From the NCBI RefSeq assembly GCF_010993745.1, contig NZ_WOTN01000004.1, positions 558,001 through 622,000 of the forward strand: a DNA stretch of 64,000 nucleotides, in the 5' to 3' direction. Positions 15,704 to 24,900 of this stretch are shown in pieces. The first letter of the stretch is position 1. Each line of letters begins with the position of its first letter. A program made the translations under genes and the position numbers. This DNA comes from Fodinicola acaciae. Its GTDB lineage: Bacteria; Actinomycetota; Actinomycetes; Mycobacteriales; HKI-0501. The notes beneath the pieces are model-generated. The model did not search any database, was not told the DNA's origin, and worked only from the letters and a program-made list of their open reading frames with translations.

Positions 15704-16861
15704 ATGGAGCCGGTACGCCGAGGTGACAGCGGTCCGGCGGCCGCCGAGGTACGCGCCACGCTCGCGAGCCTCGGCCTGGTCGGCTCCGGACCGCACGGCG
15801 ACAGCTCCAGCCCCGACTCGGTGATCTTCGACGCCGCCTGTGAGCTGGCGATCCGCGAGTTCCAGCAGCAGCGCGGCCTGACCATCGACGGCGTGGTCGG
15901 CACCGAGACCTGGAGCGCCCTGGTGGCGGCTCGCTGGCGGCTCGGCGACCGGCCGCTGACCCGATCGGTGACCGATCCGCTGGTCGGCGACGACGTGGAG
16001 GCGCTGCAGGAGCGGCTGCTGGAGATGGGCTACGACGTCGGCCGGCCGGACGGCGTTTTCGGTGCCGGCACCGAGCGTGCCCTGCAACAGTTCCAGCGTG
16101 AGGTCGGCCTGCTGCCGGACGGCAGCTTCGGCCCCAGCACCATGCGCGCGCTTCGCCAGCTCGGCCGCAAGGTGGTCGGGGGCCGGCCGCAGCTGCTGCG
16201 CGAGACCGCGTTGCTCCGCCAGGCCGGTCCGGCGCTGGTCGGCAAGCACGTCGTCATCGACCCCGGTCACGGCGGGCCGGACCGTGGCGTGGTGGTGCCG
16301 GACGGCATGCTGGAGTGGTCGGAGGCCGAGCTGGCCTGGGATCTGGCCAACCGGCTGGAAGGACGGCTGTCGGCACTCGGTGTGCGTACGGACCTGTCCC
16401 GTGGCCGCGACACCTGGTTTTCCGACGCCGATCGCGCGCGCTTCGCCAACGAGGCCGGCGCCGACGTACTCGTCTCACTGCACATCGACGGCCACCGCAA
16501 CCCCGAGGCGAGCGGCGTCGCGACCTACTACTTCGGCACACAGTCCGGTGCGTCCTCCACCGTCGGCGAGCGGCTGGCCGGCCTGGTGCACCGCGAGATC
16601 GTGGCCAGGACCGGCCTGGTCGACGGCCGTACGCATCGCAAGACCTGGGAGATCCTCCGGCGTACGCGGATGCCGACGGTACGCGTCGAGTGCGGTTATC
16701 TGACCTCGCCGGTCGACCGCGCGCGGCTGATCGAGCCGGCCTTCCGCGACACGATCGCCGAGGCCATCCTGATCGCCGTGCAGCGCGTCTTCCTGCCGGT
16801 CGAGGTGGACTTCAAGACCGGCACCATGGACATGCGCGAGCTGCGCAGCCGCCTGGCCTGA
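15704..16861 (+). CDS. cwlM: CwlM-like N-acetylmuramoyl-L-alanine amidase homologue
   Basis: A 385-residue protein with two N-terminal peptidoglycan-binding repeats (FQQQRGLTIDGVVGTETW and LQQFQREVGLLPDGSFGPST) and a C-terminal Amidase_3 domain. Residues lining the zinc site are kept: VIDPGHGGPDRG, the Glu in WSEAELAWDLA and SLHIDGH. The catalytic Glu is in VRVECGYL. There is no signal peptide, as in mycobacterial CwlM (Rv3915), which in the cytoplasm activates MurA after phosphorylation by PknB. ATG 15704 follows AAGGGGG; upstream codons are not family-like. Its usual neighbours trxA and parB are here separated by inserted genes. Confidence 0.9.
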   Translation: MEPVRRGDSGPAAAEVRATLASLGLVGSGPHGDSSSPDSVIFDAACELAIREFQQQRGLTIDGVVGTETWSALVAARWRLGDRPLTRSVTDPLVGDDVEALQERLLEMGYDVGRPDGVFGAGTERALQQFQREVGLLPDGSFGPSTMRALRQLGRKVVGGRPQLLRETALLRQAGPALVGKHVVIDPGHGGPDRGVVVPDGMLEWSEAELAWDLANRLEGRLSALGVRTDLSRGRDTWFSDADRARFANEAGADVLVSLHIDGHRNPEASGVATYYFGTQSGASSTVGERLAGLVHREIVARTGLVDGRTHRKTWEILRRTRMPTVRVECGYLTSPVDRARLIEPAFRDTIAEAILIAVQRVFLPVEVDFKTGTMDMRELRSRLA

Positions 16862-16874
16862 CAAGGACCGACGG

Positions 16875-17735
16875 TCAGCTCCAGAAAGCGCGCAGCGCGG
16901 TGACCAGCTCATGCGGCCGCTCGTGCGGGAAGAACAGCCGGCCGCCGGGCACCTCGACGACCTCCCGCGCCCCGGCGATCGTGTCGCGCAGCCAATAGGC
17001 CCACTTGAGCTCGAAGAACCGGTCGTCCGTCCCCCACACGATCAGCGTCGGTACGGTCAGCTCGCGCAGCTTCGGCTCCAGCGCCATCAGGTCCTTCGCG
17101 CTCAGCGACGTGAGCAGCCGCTCAAACTCCCGACCACGCTCCACCGTGCCGAGCACCGGCTCCAGGAACGCGCGTACGGTCACGTCGTCCGGCAGGCCGG
17201 CATCCTCGTACGCGCCGCCGAAAGACTGCCGGCGCGCGATCGCCGGCCGGGCCAGCAGCTCCGGTCCGTTCGGCGCCAGCAGACCCTTCTGGGCGGCCTC
17301 CACGACCTGCTCGAACCCGTCGGGCGGCAGGTTGTCGTGCGTGTCGCAGTTGGTCAACGTGAAGGTCGCCAGCCGCTCCGGATGAGCGACCGCGAACGTC
17401 TGGCACACCGCGCCACCGGTGTCGTTGCCGACCAGGTCGATGCCGGTCAGATCCATTGCGGCGCAGAAATCCTCCACGAATCGCGCCAAACCGCCGAGCG
17501 TGAAGTCCTGGTCGGCCGGCATCGGCGTCTGGCCGTGCAACGGCCAGTCCGGCGCCACACAGCGGTGCTCACGCGACAACTCGGCGATCACGCCACTCCA
17601 CAGGTAGGCGTTGGTGCCGAGGCCGTGTACGAACAGCACCGTACGGCCGCCACTCGGTCCCACGTCCACATAACTGACCGGTCCACCGGCGAGGTCGACG
17701 GTGCGCCGGTGGCTGTCGAACTCCTGCAGGTCCAT
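16875..17735 (-). CDS. Alpha/beta-fold hydrolase with Asp nucleophile motif
   Basis: A 286-residue alpha/beta hydrolase. The oxyanion motif is VLFVHGLGTNAYLW; the nucleophile elbow is LVGNDTGGAV, with Asp where serine hydrolases have Ser, as in haloalkane dehalogenase and epoxide hydrolase relatives. The acid is in WGTDDRFF and the His in FFPHERP. ATG 17735 follows GGAGG; upstream codons are poorly conserved-looking. It is divergent from a TetR gene, with two matching operators between, so it is probably repressed by that regulator and induced by a small hydrophobic compound. Substrate unknown. Confidence 0.88.
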   Translation of the reverse strand: MDLQEFDSHRRTVDLAGGPVSYVDVGPSGGRTVLFVHGLGTNAYLWSGVIAELSREHRCVAPDWPLHGQTPMPADQDFTLGGLARFVEDFCAAMDLTGIDLVGNDTGGAVCQTFAVAHPERLATFTLTNCDTHDNLPPDGFEQVVEAAQKGLLAPNGPELLARPAIARRQSFGGAYEDAGLPDDVTVRAFLEPVLGTVERGREFERLLTSLSAKDLMALEPKLRELTVPTLIVWGTDDRFFELKWAYWLRDTIAGAREVVEVPGGRLFFPHERPHELVTALRAFWS

Positions 17736-17768
17736 CCGTACGTCCTCCGGATACAGTGAAGATTCCAG

Positions 17769-17807
17769 ACCGACTGTCGGTTTCACCGTTACAGACCGAC
17801 AGTCGGT
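17769..17807. promoter_or_regulatory. Two TetR-family operators
   Basis: ACCGACTGTCGGT at 17769-17781 and ACCGACAGTCGGT at 17795-17807 are perfect 13-bp palindromes differing only in the central base, 26 bp apart centre to centre. They lie between the divergent hydrolase and tetR starts, giving autoregulation and control of the hydrolase. Confidence 0.85.
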
Positions 17808-17827
17808 ATGTCAATGGTGAGGAGCGT

Positions 17828-18418
17828 ATGGACAGGCGCGTCGAGCGCGGACAGGCGACCCGCGACCAGCTCGTGGAGATCGCGACCAGGCTGTTCGCCG
17901 AGCATGGATACGACGGCACGTCGATCGACGCCGTGCTGCAGGAGTCCGGAGTCAGCCGAGGCGCGCTCTATCACCACTTTTCCGGCAAGGACGCTCTTTT
18001 CGAGGCGGTCTATCTGAAGACCATGCGGGACGCCGGCCGCCGTACGATGCAGGCCACACGTGCGGAGAGCGAGCCGTTGGCGTCACTGCGCGCCGGCTGC
18101 CTGGCCTGGATCGAGCAGGTCGCCGACCCGGTCGTACGCCGGATCGTGCTGGTCGACGCGCCGTCGGTGATCGGCTGGCAGCGGTGGCGCGAGTACGACG
18201 ACAAGATGACGCTCGGCGTCATGAAGGCCTGGACGGCCCAGGCCGCGGCAGACGGCCTGCTGCCGGCCGGTCAGTCCGACCTTTTCGCGCACGTGCTGCT
18301 GGCGTCCATCAACGAGATCGCTCTGGTCACCGCGCGCGCCGAAGACGAGAGGGACGCGATCGAGGTGGCCACTGCCGCCTTGGACGAGTTTCTCCAGCGC
18401 CTTTTCAGTCGTCGCTGA
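17828..18418 (+). CDS. TetR/AcrR family transcriptional repressor
   Basis: A 196-residue regulator. The N-terminal DNA-binding domain is classical: RDQLVEIATRLFAEHGYDGT, then SIDAVLQESGVSRGALYHHF and SGKDALFEAVY. The C-terminal ligand domain contains LVDAPSVIGWQRWREYD, typical of one large TetR subgroup. ATG 17828 follows TGAGGAG. It is divergent from the alpha/beta hydrolase and very likely binds the two palindromes at 17769-17807. Its 3' end overlaps the convergent dehydratase gene by 14 bp. Confidence 0.93.
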   Translation: MDRRVERGQATRDQLVEIATRLFAEHGYDGTSIDAVLQESGVSRGALYHHFSGKDALFEAVYLKTMRDAGRRTMQATRAESEPLASLRAGCLAWIEQVADPVVRRIVLVDAPSVIGWQRWREYDDKMTLGVMKAWTAQAAADGLLPAGQSDLFAHVLLASINEIALVTARAEDERDAIEVATAALDEFLQRLFSRR

Positions 18419-19352
18419 GGATCGCGCGCAGCATGGCCGGCTCGATGTTGCCGCCGCTGACGATCGCGACCGCCGGACCGTCCGGCAGCTCCGAGCGATG
18501 GTGCAGGAAAGCGGCCGGAGCCAGCGCGCCGCTTGGCTCGGCGACCAGATGCGCCTCGAGCGCCAGCCTGCGTACGGTCGACATGATCTCGTCCTCACTG
18601 ATCCGGACGATCCCGTCGAGATATCGGGACAGATGCGCGAAAGTGCGCTCGACGATGTTCGTCCGCACACCGTCGGCCGAGGTGCGATAACGCTGCTCGT
18701 CGGTCCACTGCACGATGTGTCCGGCGGCGAGACTGTCCGCCGCGTCGGCGGCCAGCGCCGGCTCGACGCCGATCACCCGCACGTCCGGTCGCAACGCCTT
18801 CACCGCGACCGCGACTCCGGACGCGAGGCCACCGCCGCCGACCGGCACGAGCACGCTTCTCACCGACGGCAGGTCCGCCACCATTTCCACGCCGATGGTG
18901 CCTTGCCCGGCAATGATGTCGTTATGGTCGTACGGCGGCACCAGCGCCATGCCGCGCTCGGCGACCAACTCGTCGGTCGCTGTCAGCCGCTGCGCCGGCG
19001 GCACCAGGATCAGCTCCGCGCCAAGAGCGCGCATCGCGTCGATTTTGACCCGTGGCGCCACATCCGGCACAACGATCGTCGCCGGAATGCCACGCGTGTT
19101 CGCCGCGTACGCGAGTGCCTGACCGTGATTGCCGCTGGAATGCGTGACGACACCTTTCGCGGCCTGTTCATCGGACAACGCACCGACCGCGTTGGTCGCG
19201 CCGCGGACCTTGAACGCACCGATCGGCTGCAGGTTTTCCGGCTTGAGCCACAAACCTTCGGCCCACCGGCACGGGACGACCGGCGTACGCACCGCGACAC
19301 CTTCGATCCTTTTGGCCGCCGCGCGTACGTCGTCGATCGTCACCAGTTCCAT
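18405..19352 (-). CDS. PLP-dependent threonine/serine dehydratase-like enzyme
   Basis: A 315-residue fold-type II PLP enzyme. The PLP lysine lies in PIGAFKVRGATNA (near residue 48), the substrate-binding SSGNHGQALAYAA near residue 72, and the phosphate-binding glycine loop in VPVGGGGLASG near residue 170. There is no ACT regulatory domain, so it resembles catabolic threonine dehydratase or serine racemase rather than biosynthetic IlvA. It forms 2-oxobutyrate or pyruvate and ammonia. It converges on tetR with a 14-bp overlap and shows no operon link. Confidence 0.88.
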   Translation of the reverse strand: MELVTIDDVRAAAKRIEGVAVRTPVVPCRWAEGLWLKPENLQPIGAFKVRGATNAVGALSDEQAAKGVVTHSSGNHGQALAYAANTRGIPATIVVPDVAPRVKIDAMRALGAELILVPPAQRLTATDELVAERGMALVPPYDHNDIIAGQGTIGVEMVADLPSVRSVLVPVGGGGLASGVAVAVKALRPDVRVIGVEPALAADAADSLAAGHIVQWTDEQRYRTSADGVRTNIVERTFAHLSRYLDGIVRISEDEIMSTVRRLALEAHLVAEPSGALAPAAFLHHRSELPDGPAVAIVSGGNIEPAMLRAILSDD

Positions 19353-19408
19353 GTGCCCGATCCTGCCTGATCAGCCACCGTCTTCGGCAGTGAGTTTCAT
19401 TGCACCGA

Positions 19409-21766
19409 TCAGGACAGCACGACCTTGTGCGTGCGACCGTTGCTGCCGCCGGTGGCGATCCGCAGCTCGGCGAATGGCCGTGCGCGCACCAATGTCACCG
19501 ACTGGTCGCCCGACTCGATCCGCCGCACCGGACAGGGCAGATGCAAGGTCACCGATTCCTGCGTACGACTCGGGTCGGCCACCGCCAGCGTGAGTTTCGC
19601 GCCATTGCGGCGAAGCAGGACCGACGCCGGGCCGCTGGACACGAGCCGGTCGACCGAGCCGGCGGTCCAGAAATTCGCCATCGACAACCCCGGCCGGCGG
19701 ATCGCCTGCACCACCGGGCTGTTGGCCGCGATGCTCATCGGCAGCACGGCCGACCATCGCATTGTCTCGGCGATGGAAGCGCCAGGCAGCACCGCGTACG
19801 AATAGGCCGCGTCCACCGGATCGATGCCGTGGTCAAACCACAACGTCAGATAGTTCCGCGTCAGCGGATCCTTGCTGCCGCTGGTGTCCGCACCCTGGTC
19901 GATGTCAAACCACGCGCCCGTACGCGACTCGCGCAACACGTTGATCGCCGCGCCAGAGCCAAACGCATATCCACCGATGCCGTGCAGATGAGCCCAGTGA
20001 GCATGCGGAAAACGGCCGCGGTCGACAGCTCTGCCATCGAGCAGCAGCTGGTTCGAGCCGGAGTGCAGGTTGCGGTTGTCCACAATGGACTCGACCGAGG
20101 TCGGTGTCGCTCCGGTGCGCGTGATGCCGGCGCCGAGTGCGATCACCGCGTCGTCGAGGCAAAACCAGGACTTCTTGGCGACCAGCGCCTTGTCGTACGA
20201 CCGCAGATCCATGCCGACAGCACCGAGATCGCCGTCGGTGGTGCCACCGACCCAGGTGTTAGAGCCGACCGGCTGCACCCAGCCGCCTTCGTCGGCACGC
20301 GTACGCGGCGTGGTTTGCACGGTGATGCCTGGCAACCGGTACGCGTCGACGGTCGGCCAGAATCCGTCGGAAAACTGGCCGAGATCGCGGTCGTAGAAAT
20401 ACGTGACGCCGTCGCCGAGATACCAGCCGTGTAGGTTTTCCGCGTTTCCGGCCTCATATCGTGCCGTACGCGCACTCGAGAGTCCGAGGCTGAAAGACCA
20501 CGACGGCCGGCGATGCACGATCCGGTCCTGATACGCGAACTGCCGGTGATAGCTCGGCTCCGGCGCCGCCGCGACCGCCTGGTCGGCGAGGATCTGTTTC
20601 GCCAGGCCAATCTGTGGCACGGTCGCCCAGCGCAGATACGGATCGGCCGTGTCGCGGAGGATCCATCCTTTCGCCAGCGCACGGAAAGTCGAGGAGTACG
20701 CGGCCGGCGCTCCGGCGGCCAGCATCAACATGCTGGCGACGACCGCGTGCCCGTCCTTGTGGTCGGACTCGTAATCGCGGGAAATGGCACGGCCGCGTAC
20801 GCAGTCCATCATCCGGCCGTTGGTGATGAACGGCGCGAAGCTCGCGGTCACCGCGTCCAGCACCACGTTTTGGTGCGGATCGGTGATCTCCCATGGCGAG
20901 CCGGCCAGCAATGCGGACAGATAGGCCATGTCTCCGAGCAGCACGTTGCCGTATGTGCCGACGTACGGAATGTTGCCGTGCTGCACGAAAGATCCGTCGC
21001 GATAGATGCCGTCGCCGGATTCGACGTACTGGAAAATGCTGTTCTTGCCGCCGTCGCGTGTGTCCGACAGGCCGTCGCGAGCCTGCGCGAGCCGGTCACC
21101 GTCGCGGCCGAGAATGCCGCTCAATGCGATGATCAGGCATTTGTCCATCCGGTTGGCGCCGGTTTCGACGACCGTCGGCGCGTTGGTCCGCCGGTCCGGG
21201 TTGGGGACGAATTTGGTGATCACGTTGAGATAGTTGGCCAACGCGGCCGCCGGCACCTGGTCGAAGAGGATCAGGCAGGTCTGCGCCAACGCGCGCGGTC
21301 CGCCGATCTCCCAGTTCCACCAGTTGCCGACCTCGCGCGCCGACTCGTTGTAGCGGTGCTGATAGACGAAGGCCAGTCCGTCCACGACCGCCGACGCGAC
21401 ATCGGCGTTGGCGTGGAGCTCCGCGCCGGTCGTCGACCAGCCGATGGCCAGCTGCCGGAGCCGGTTGAGGCTGAGGTTGGCGTTGACCGCGTCGGTCGCG
21501 GTGAGCGGCAGGTCCGGCCAGAGGCTGGTACGCGCGGGTGCCCGGTCGAGCGCCTGCCAGAAGCCGCCCAGCTCGACGTCCATCGCGTCGAGCGCCTGCC
21601 GATAGTCGGCGTCGGACGCCTCGAACGGACCGCCGACGATCAGCTCGACGGCCCGCTTGCGCAACGTGTCGTACACATCCGCTCCAGCCGCTGGACTTGC
21701 CGCGGTCAGGCCCGCCGCCGTCATCCCCGCTGCCAATCCGAACACCTGCCGTCGTGAAAGCTGCAT
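19409..21766 (-). CDS. Secreted polysaccharide lyase family 8
   Basis: Cleaves uronic-acid-containing polysaccharides (hyaluronan, chondroitin or xanthan) by beta-elimination outside the cell. The protein has 785 residues with a Tat-type signal (SRRQVFGLAAGMTAAGL) cleaved near residue 30. The alpha-helical lyase domain carries the catalytic Asn in VETGANRMDKC, the His/Tyr pair in FVQHGNIPYVGTYGNVL and the Arg in CVRGRAISRD. The beta-sandwich half follows to the end. ATG 21766 is preceded by GGAGG; the frame is open to 21832. It diverges from a GH101 gene, with a LacI-like operator just upstream. Substrate not decidable from sequence. Confidence 0.9.
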   Translation of the reverse strand: MQLSRRQVFGLAAGMTAAGLTAASPAAGADVYDTLRKRAVELIVGGPFEASDADYRQALDAMDVELGGFWQALDRAPARTSLWPDLPLTATDAVNANLSLNRLRQLAIGWSTTGAELHANADVASAVVDGLAFVYQHRYNESAREVGNWWNWEIGGPRALAQTCLILFDQVPAAALANYLNVITKFVPNPDRRTNAPTVVETGANRMDKCLIIALSGILGRDGDRLAQARDGLSDTRDGGKNSIFQYVESGDGIYRDGSFVQHGNIPYVGTYGNVLLGDMAYLSALLAGSPWEITDPHQNVVLDAVTASFAPFITNGRMMDCVRGRAISRDYESDHKDGHAVVASMLMLAAGAPAAYSSTFRALAKGWILRDTADPYLRWATVPQIGLAKQILADQAVAAAPEPSYHRQFAYQDRIVHRRPSWSFSLGLSSARTARYEAGNAENLHGWYLGDGVTYFYDRDLGQFSDGFWPTVDAYRLPGITVQTTPRTRADEGGWVQPVGSNTWVGGTTDGDLGAVGMDLRSYDKALVAKKSWFCLDDAVIALGAGITRTGATPTSVESIVDNRNLHSGSNQLLLDGRAVDRGRFPHAHWAHLHGIGGYAFGSGAAINVLRESRTGAWFDIDQGADTSGSKDPLTRNYLTLWFDHGIDPVDAAYSYAVLPGASIAETMRWSAVLPMSIAANSPVVQAIRRPGLSMANFWTAGSVDRLVSSGPASVLLRRNGAKLTLAVADPSRTQESVTLHLPCPVRRIESGDQSVTLVRARPFAELRIATGGSNGRTHKVVLS

Positions 21767-21781
21767 CCTGGCCTCCAGCGT

Positions 21782-21795
21782 AGAGAGCGCTTTCT
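21782..21795. promoter_or_regulatory. LacI/GalR-type operator candidate
   Basis: AGAGAGCGCTTTCT at 21782-21795 is palindromic except for one pair and centred on AGCGCT, as in operators of LacI-family sugar repressors such as CebR. It lies 16 bp upstream of the PL8 start codon. No LacI gene is in the window. Confidence 0.5.
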
Positions 21796-21957
21796 TCGAT
21801 GCGATATTCCGCTCTATTGGACAGGGTTTCAATCAAGTTCGAAAGTCGACGCTGACCTGGTCTGGCCACGTGACCGTTGCCAAAAGCTGCGTTCAGTTGC
21901 TAGAAACCTCTCAGTTTCGTGCAACGCGACTGCCGAGACCAAGCAGAAGGGCCACTC

Positions 21958-24900
21958 ATGCCGTACGTCCGTACGCTCGCCACGCTGGTCGTCACCGCAC
22001 TCGCCGCCTTCACACTGCCGAGCCTGCCGGCCGCAGCGGCGCCACTGATCCCCGCTGACCAGGCGGTGATCCGGTCCGGCCAGCTGGCGGTCACCGTCGA
22101 CAGGGCGTTTCCACGCGTACTCGGCTACACGACCGTCGACGGCGCGCAGCTCGGCGGCTCGACCGGGACGGCCGCCACGGTCCGCATCAACGGGACCGAG
22201 CAGCGGCCGACCGTCGCGGTTTCGCTCACCGCGACCGCGGCTCGCTATCGGCTCACGCTTCCCAACGTGACGATCCGCACCGAGCTGTCGGTCGCCGGAC
22301 AGACGCTGACCTTCCGGGTCACCGGCGTCGACGACCCCGGCCGCACCGTCGAGACCTTCGACATCCCGGATCTCTCACTGGTGTCCGTACGCAGCGACCA
22401 GCCTGGCGCCACCCTCGCCGCGGCCGGTTTCTCGGTCGACGCCAACAAGTCCAGCGACACCGTGACGCCGGTTGGTGACCTGCCGGTCACCTCGAAACCG
22501 GCCGGCAAGTCATACGCGTTCGTCTCGACCGACAGACTCGCCGCCGGTGTGGAGACCAGCACGCTCACCGAGCCGTTCCGGCTGGCCGTCTCGACGGTGG
22601 CCGAAGGGACGCTGAAGCGTACGAGCATCGCCAGCCAGCCGTGGGTTTATCGCGAGCACGACACGAAAAGGATCACCGAGCTGCCATGGGCCAAGGTCGC
22701 CGTCACCGGCGATCGCAACGGCGACCACGCGGTCGACTGGCAGGACGGCGCGATCGCGTTCCGGTCGATCATGGTGAACGTCCCTGGCAGCAACGAGGTC
22801 AAGGACCGCGTGGTCCCGTACATCTCCTACAACTTCGCCTCATTGGCCGGCACACCGTTCCTGAAAGCATTGGACGAGGTCAAGAAGATCTCGCTGCTGA
22901 CCGACGGACTCGGCCAGAACGTGCTGCTGAAGGGTTACCAGTCCGAGGGCCACGACTCGGCGCATCCGGACTATGGCGACCATTTCAACGATCGCGCCGG
23001 CGGTCTTGCCGATTTGAGGAAGCTGATCGCTGAAGGAAAGAAGTATGGCGCCACCTTCGGTGTTCACGTCAACCGGCAGGAGGCCTATCCGGAGGCGAAG
23101 AACTTCAGCTGGAAACTGGCGAATCCGACGGCGACATGCTGGGGATGGCTGGACCAGAGCTATTGCGACGACAAGCACGGCGACGAGATCTCCGGAAACC
23201 TGGCCGCACGGCTGAAGAAACTCAGGCAGGCGATCCCGGACCCGAATCTTTCCTATCTGTACGTGGACGTCACACCGGGCGCCGGCTGGGACGCGTACGA
23301 CCTCGCGCACCTGCTGTGGTCCGACGGCTGGGACGCGGTCACCGAGTTTCCGGGCGACTGGGAACGCGAGTCGATCTGGTCGCACTGGGCCAACGACCCG
23401 ACCTACGGCGGCGACAACAACCGCGGCGTCAACAGCCGGATCATCCGTTTCCTGCGCAACGACCAGAAAGACGTGTGGTCGCCGGACCCGCTGATGCCAA
23501 ATCCGCGACTGGCCGACTTCACCGGCTGGCAGGGCCGGGTCAACCTCAACGACGCGGTGTCCAACATCTACACCTACGATCTGCCGGCCAAGTGGATCCA
23601 GCATTTCCAGGTCACCAAATGGACCGATGACGCGATCGACTTCACCGGTGGCGTACGGATAACCAAAGGTCGCGACATGTGGTCGGAAGGTCACCTCGTC
23701 TCGACCGGCGGCGCGTATCTGCTGCCGTGGGATTCCTCGAAGCTCTATCACTGGAATGCCTCCGGTGGCACCACAACGTGGACGCTGCCGAAGTCGTGGA
23801 GCCGGCTCGGATCGGCGACCGTCGCGACACTGACGCAGACGGGCAAACAGCAGGTCCACCAGGTGCCCGTGCGCGATGGACAGGTCACCCTGGCCGCGGC
23901 CGCCAGGACGCCTTATCTGGTCACGAAAGGCCGGCCGGCAGACGTACGGATGGACTGGGGCCACGGCACTCCGGTCGGCGACCCCGGCTTCGACTCCGGC
24001 GGTTTCGCGTACTGGAAGGCGACCGGGGCGCGTCCGTCCATTGTGGACGACGTACGCGGCCAGGCCCACCTGGAGATGGGATCCGGTGCGAGTGCGGTCA
24101 GTCAGCGGTTGCGCGGCCTCAAGCCCGGTCAGCAGTATTCGGCCTCCGTCTGGGTCCAGGTGACCGGAGCCAAGCGCGTCGCGACGCTTTCCGTCGATGG
24201 CGCGAAAGTCTGGACCGACTCCTCCCCGCAGGAGGACACCTCGGGAGTCGACGACAAGACCGGTACGCGATATCAGCGGATGAAGGTGCTGTTCACAGCC
24301 AAGACTCCGGCGCCGCTCCTGACACTCTCGGCCGCGACTGGCACGTCCAAGGTGGAGTTCGATGACGTACGAGTCGTGCCAAACGCCGGCGCCGGCTCGA
24401 AAGATCATTACTACGCCGAGGATTTCGAGCACGTCGACCAGGGATGGGGGCCGTTCGTCTACACGGTCGATGGCGGCTCGTTGCGTACACATCTCTCGGA
24501 GCGGCACGCCGGCTACACGCGCGACACGATTTCCGGCAACTGGTCGCTGAAAACCTGGGCCGACGGCGTCGGCATGGTCTATCGGACCCTGCCACAGACG
24601 CTGCGTTTCCAGGCAGGGCACGCATATCGCGTACGGTTCGACTACCAGAGCGACACGGACGACGCGTACGACGTGCGGATCTTCAACAACCAGACCATTG
24701 CCGAGGATCCGCTCGTACGCACGACGGATCGGCCGCTGGACTCTCCGCCGCCGGCGACCGATCCGAAGCCGGCCGGCTGGACCGATGTGTTGCCGCCACA
24801 GGGATCGGCACCACACCAAACATACGACCAGACTTTCGCCGCCTGTGGCGACGATTCGCTCGGCATCGTGCACAACCGTGACGACAACGCGTCGATGACG

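Noticed and set aside
22840-24873. 677-codon leftward frame
   Set aside because: Antisense to the GH101 gene; no domain pattern.
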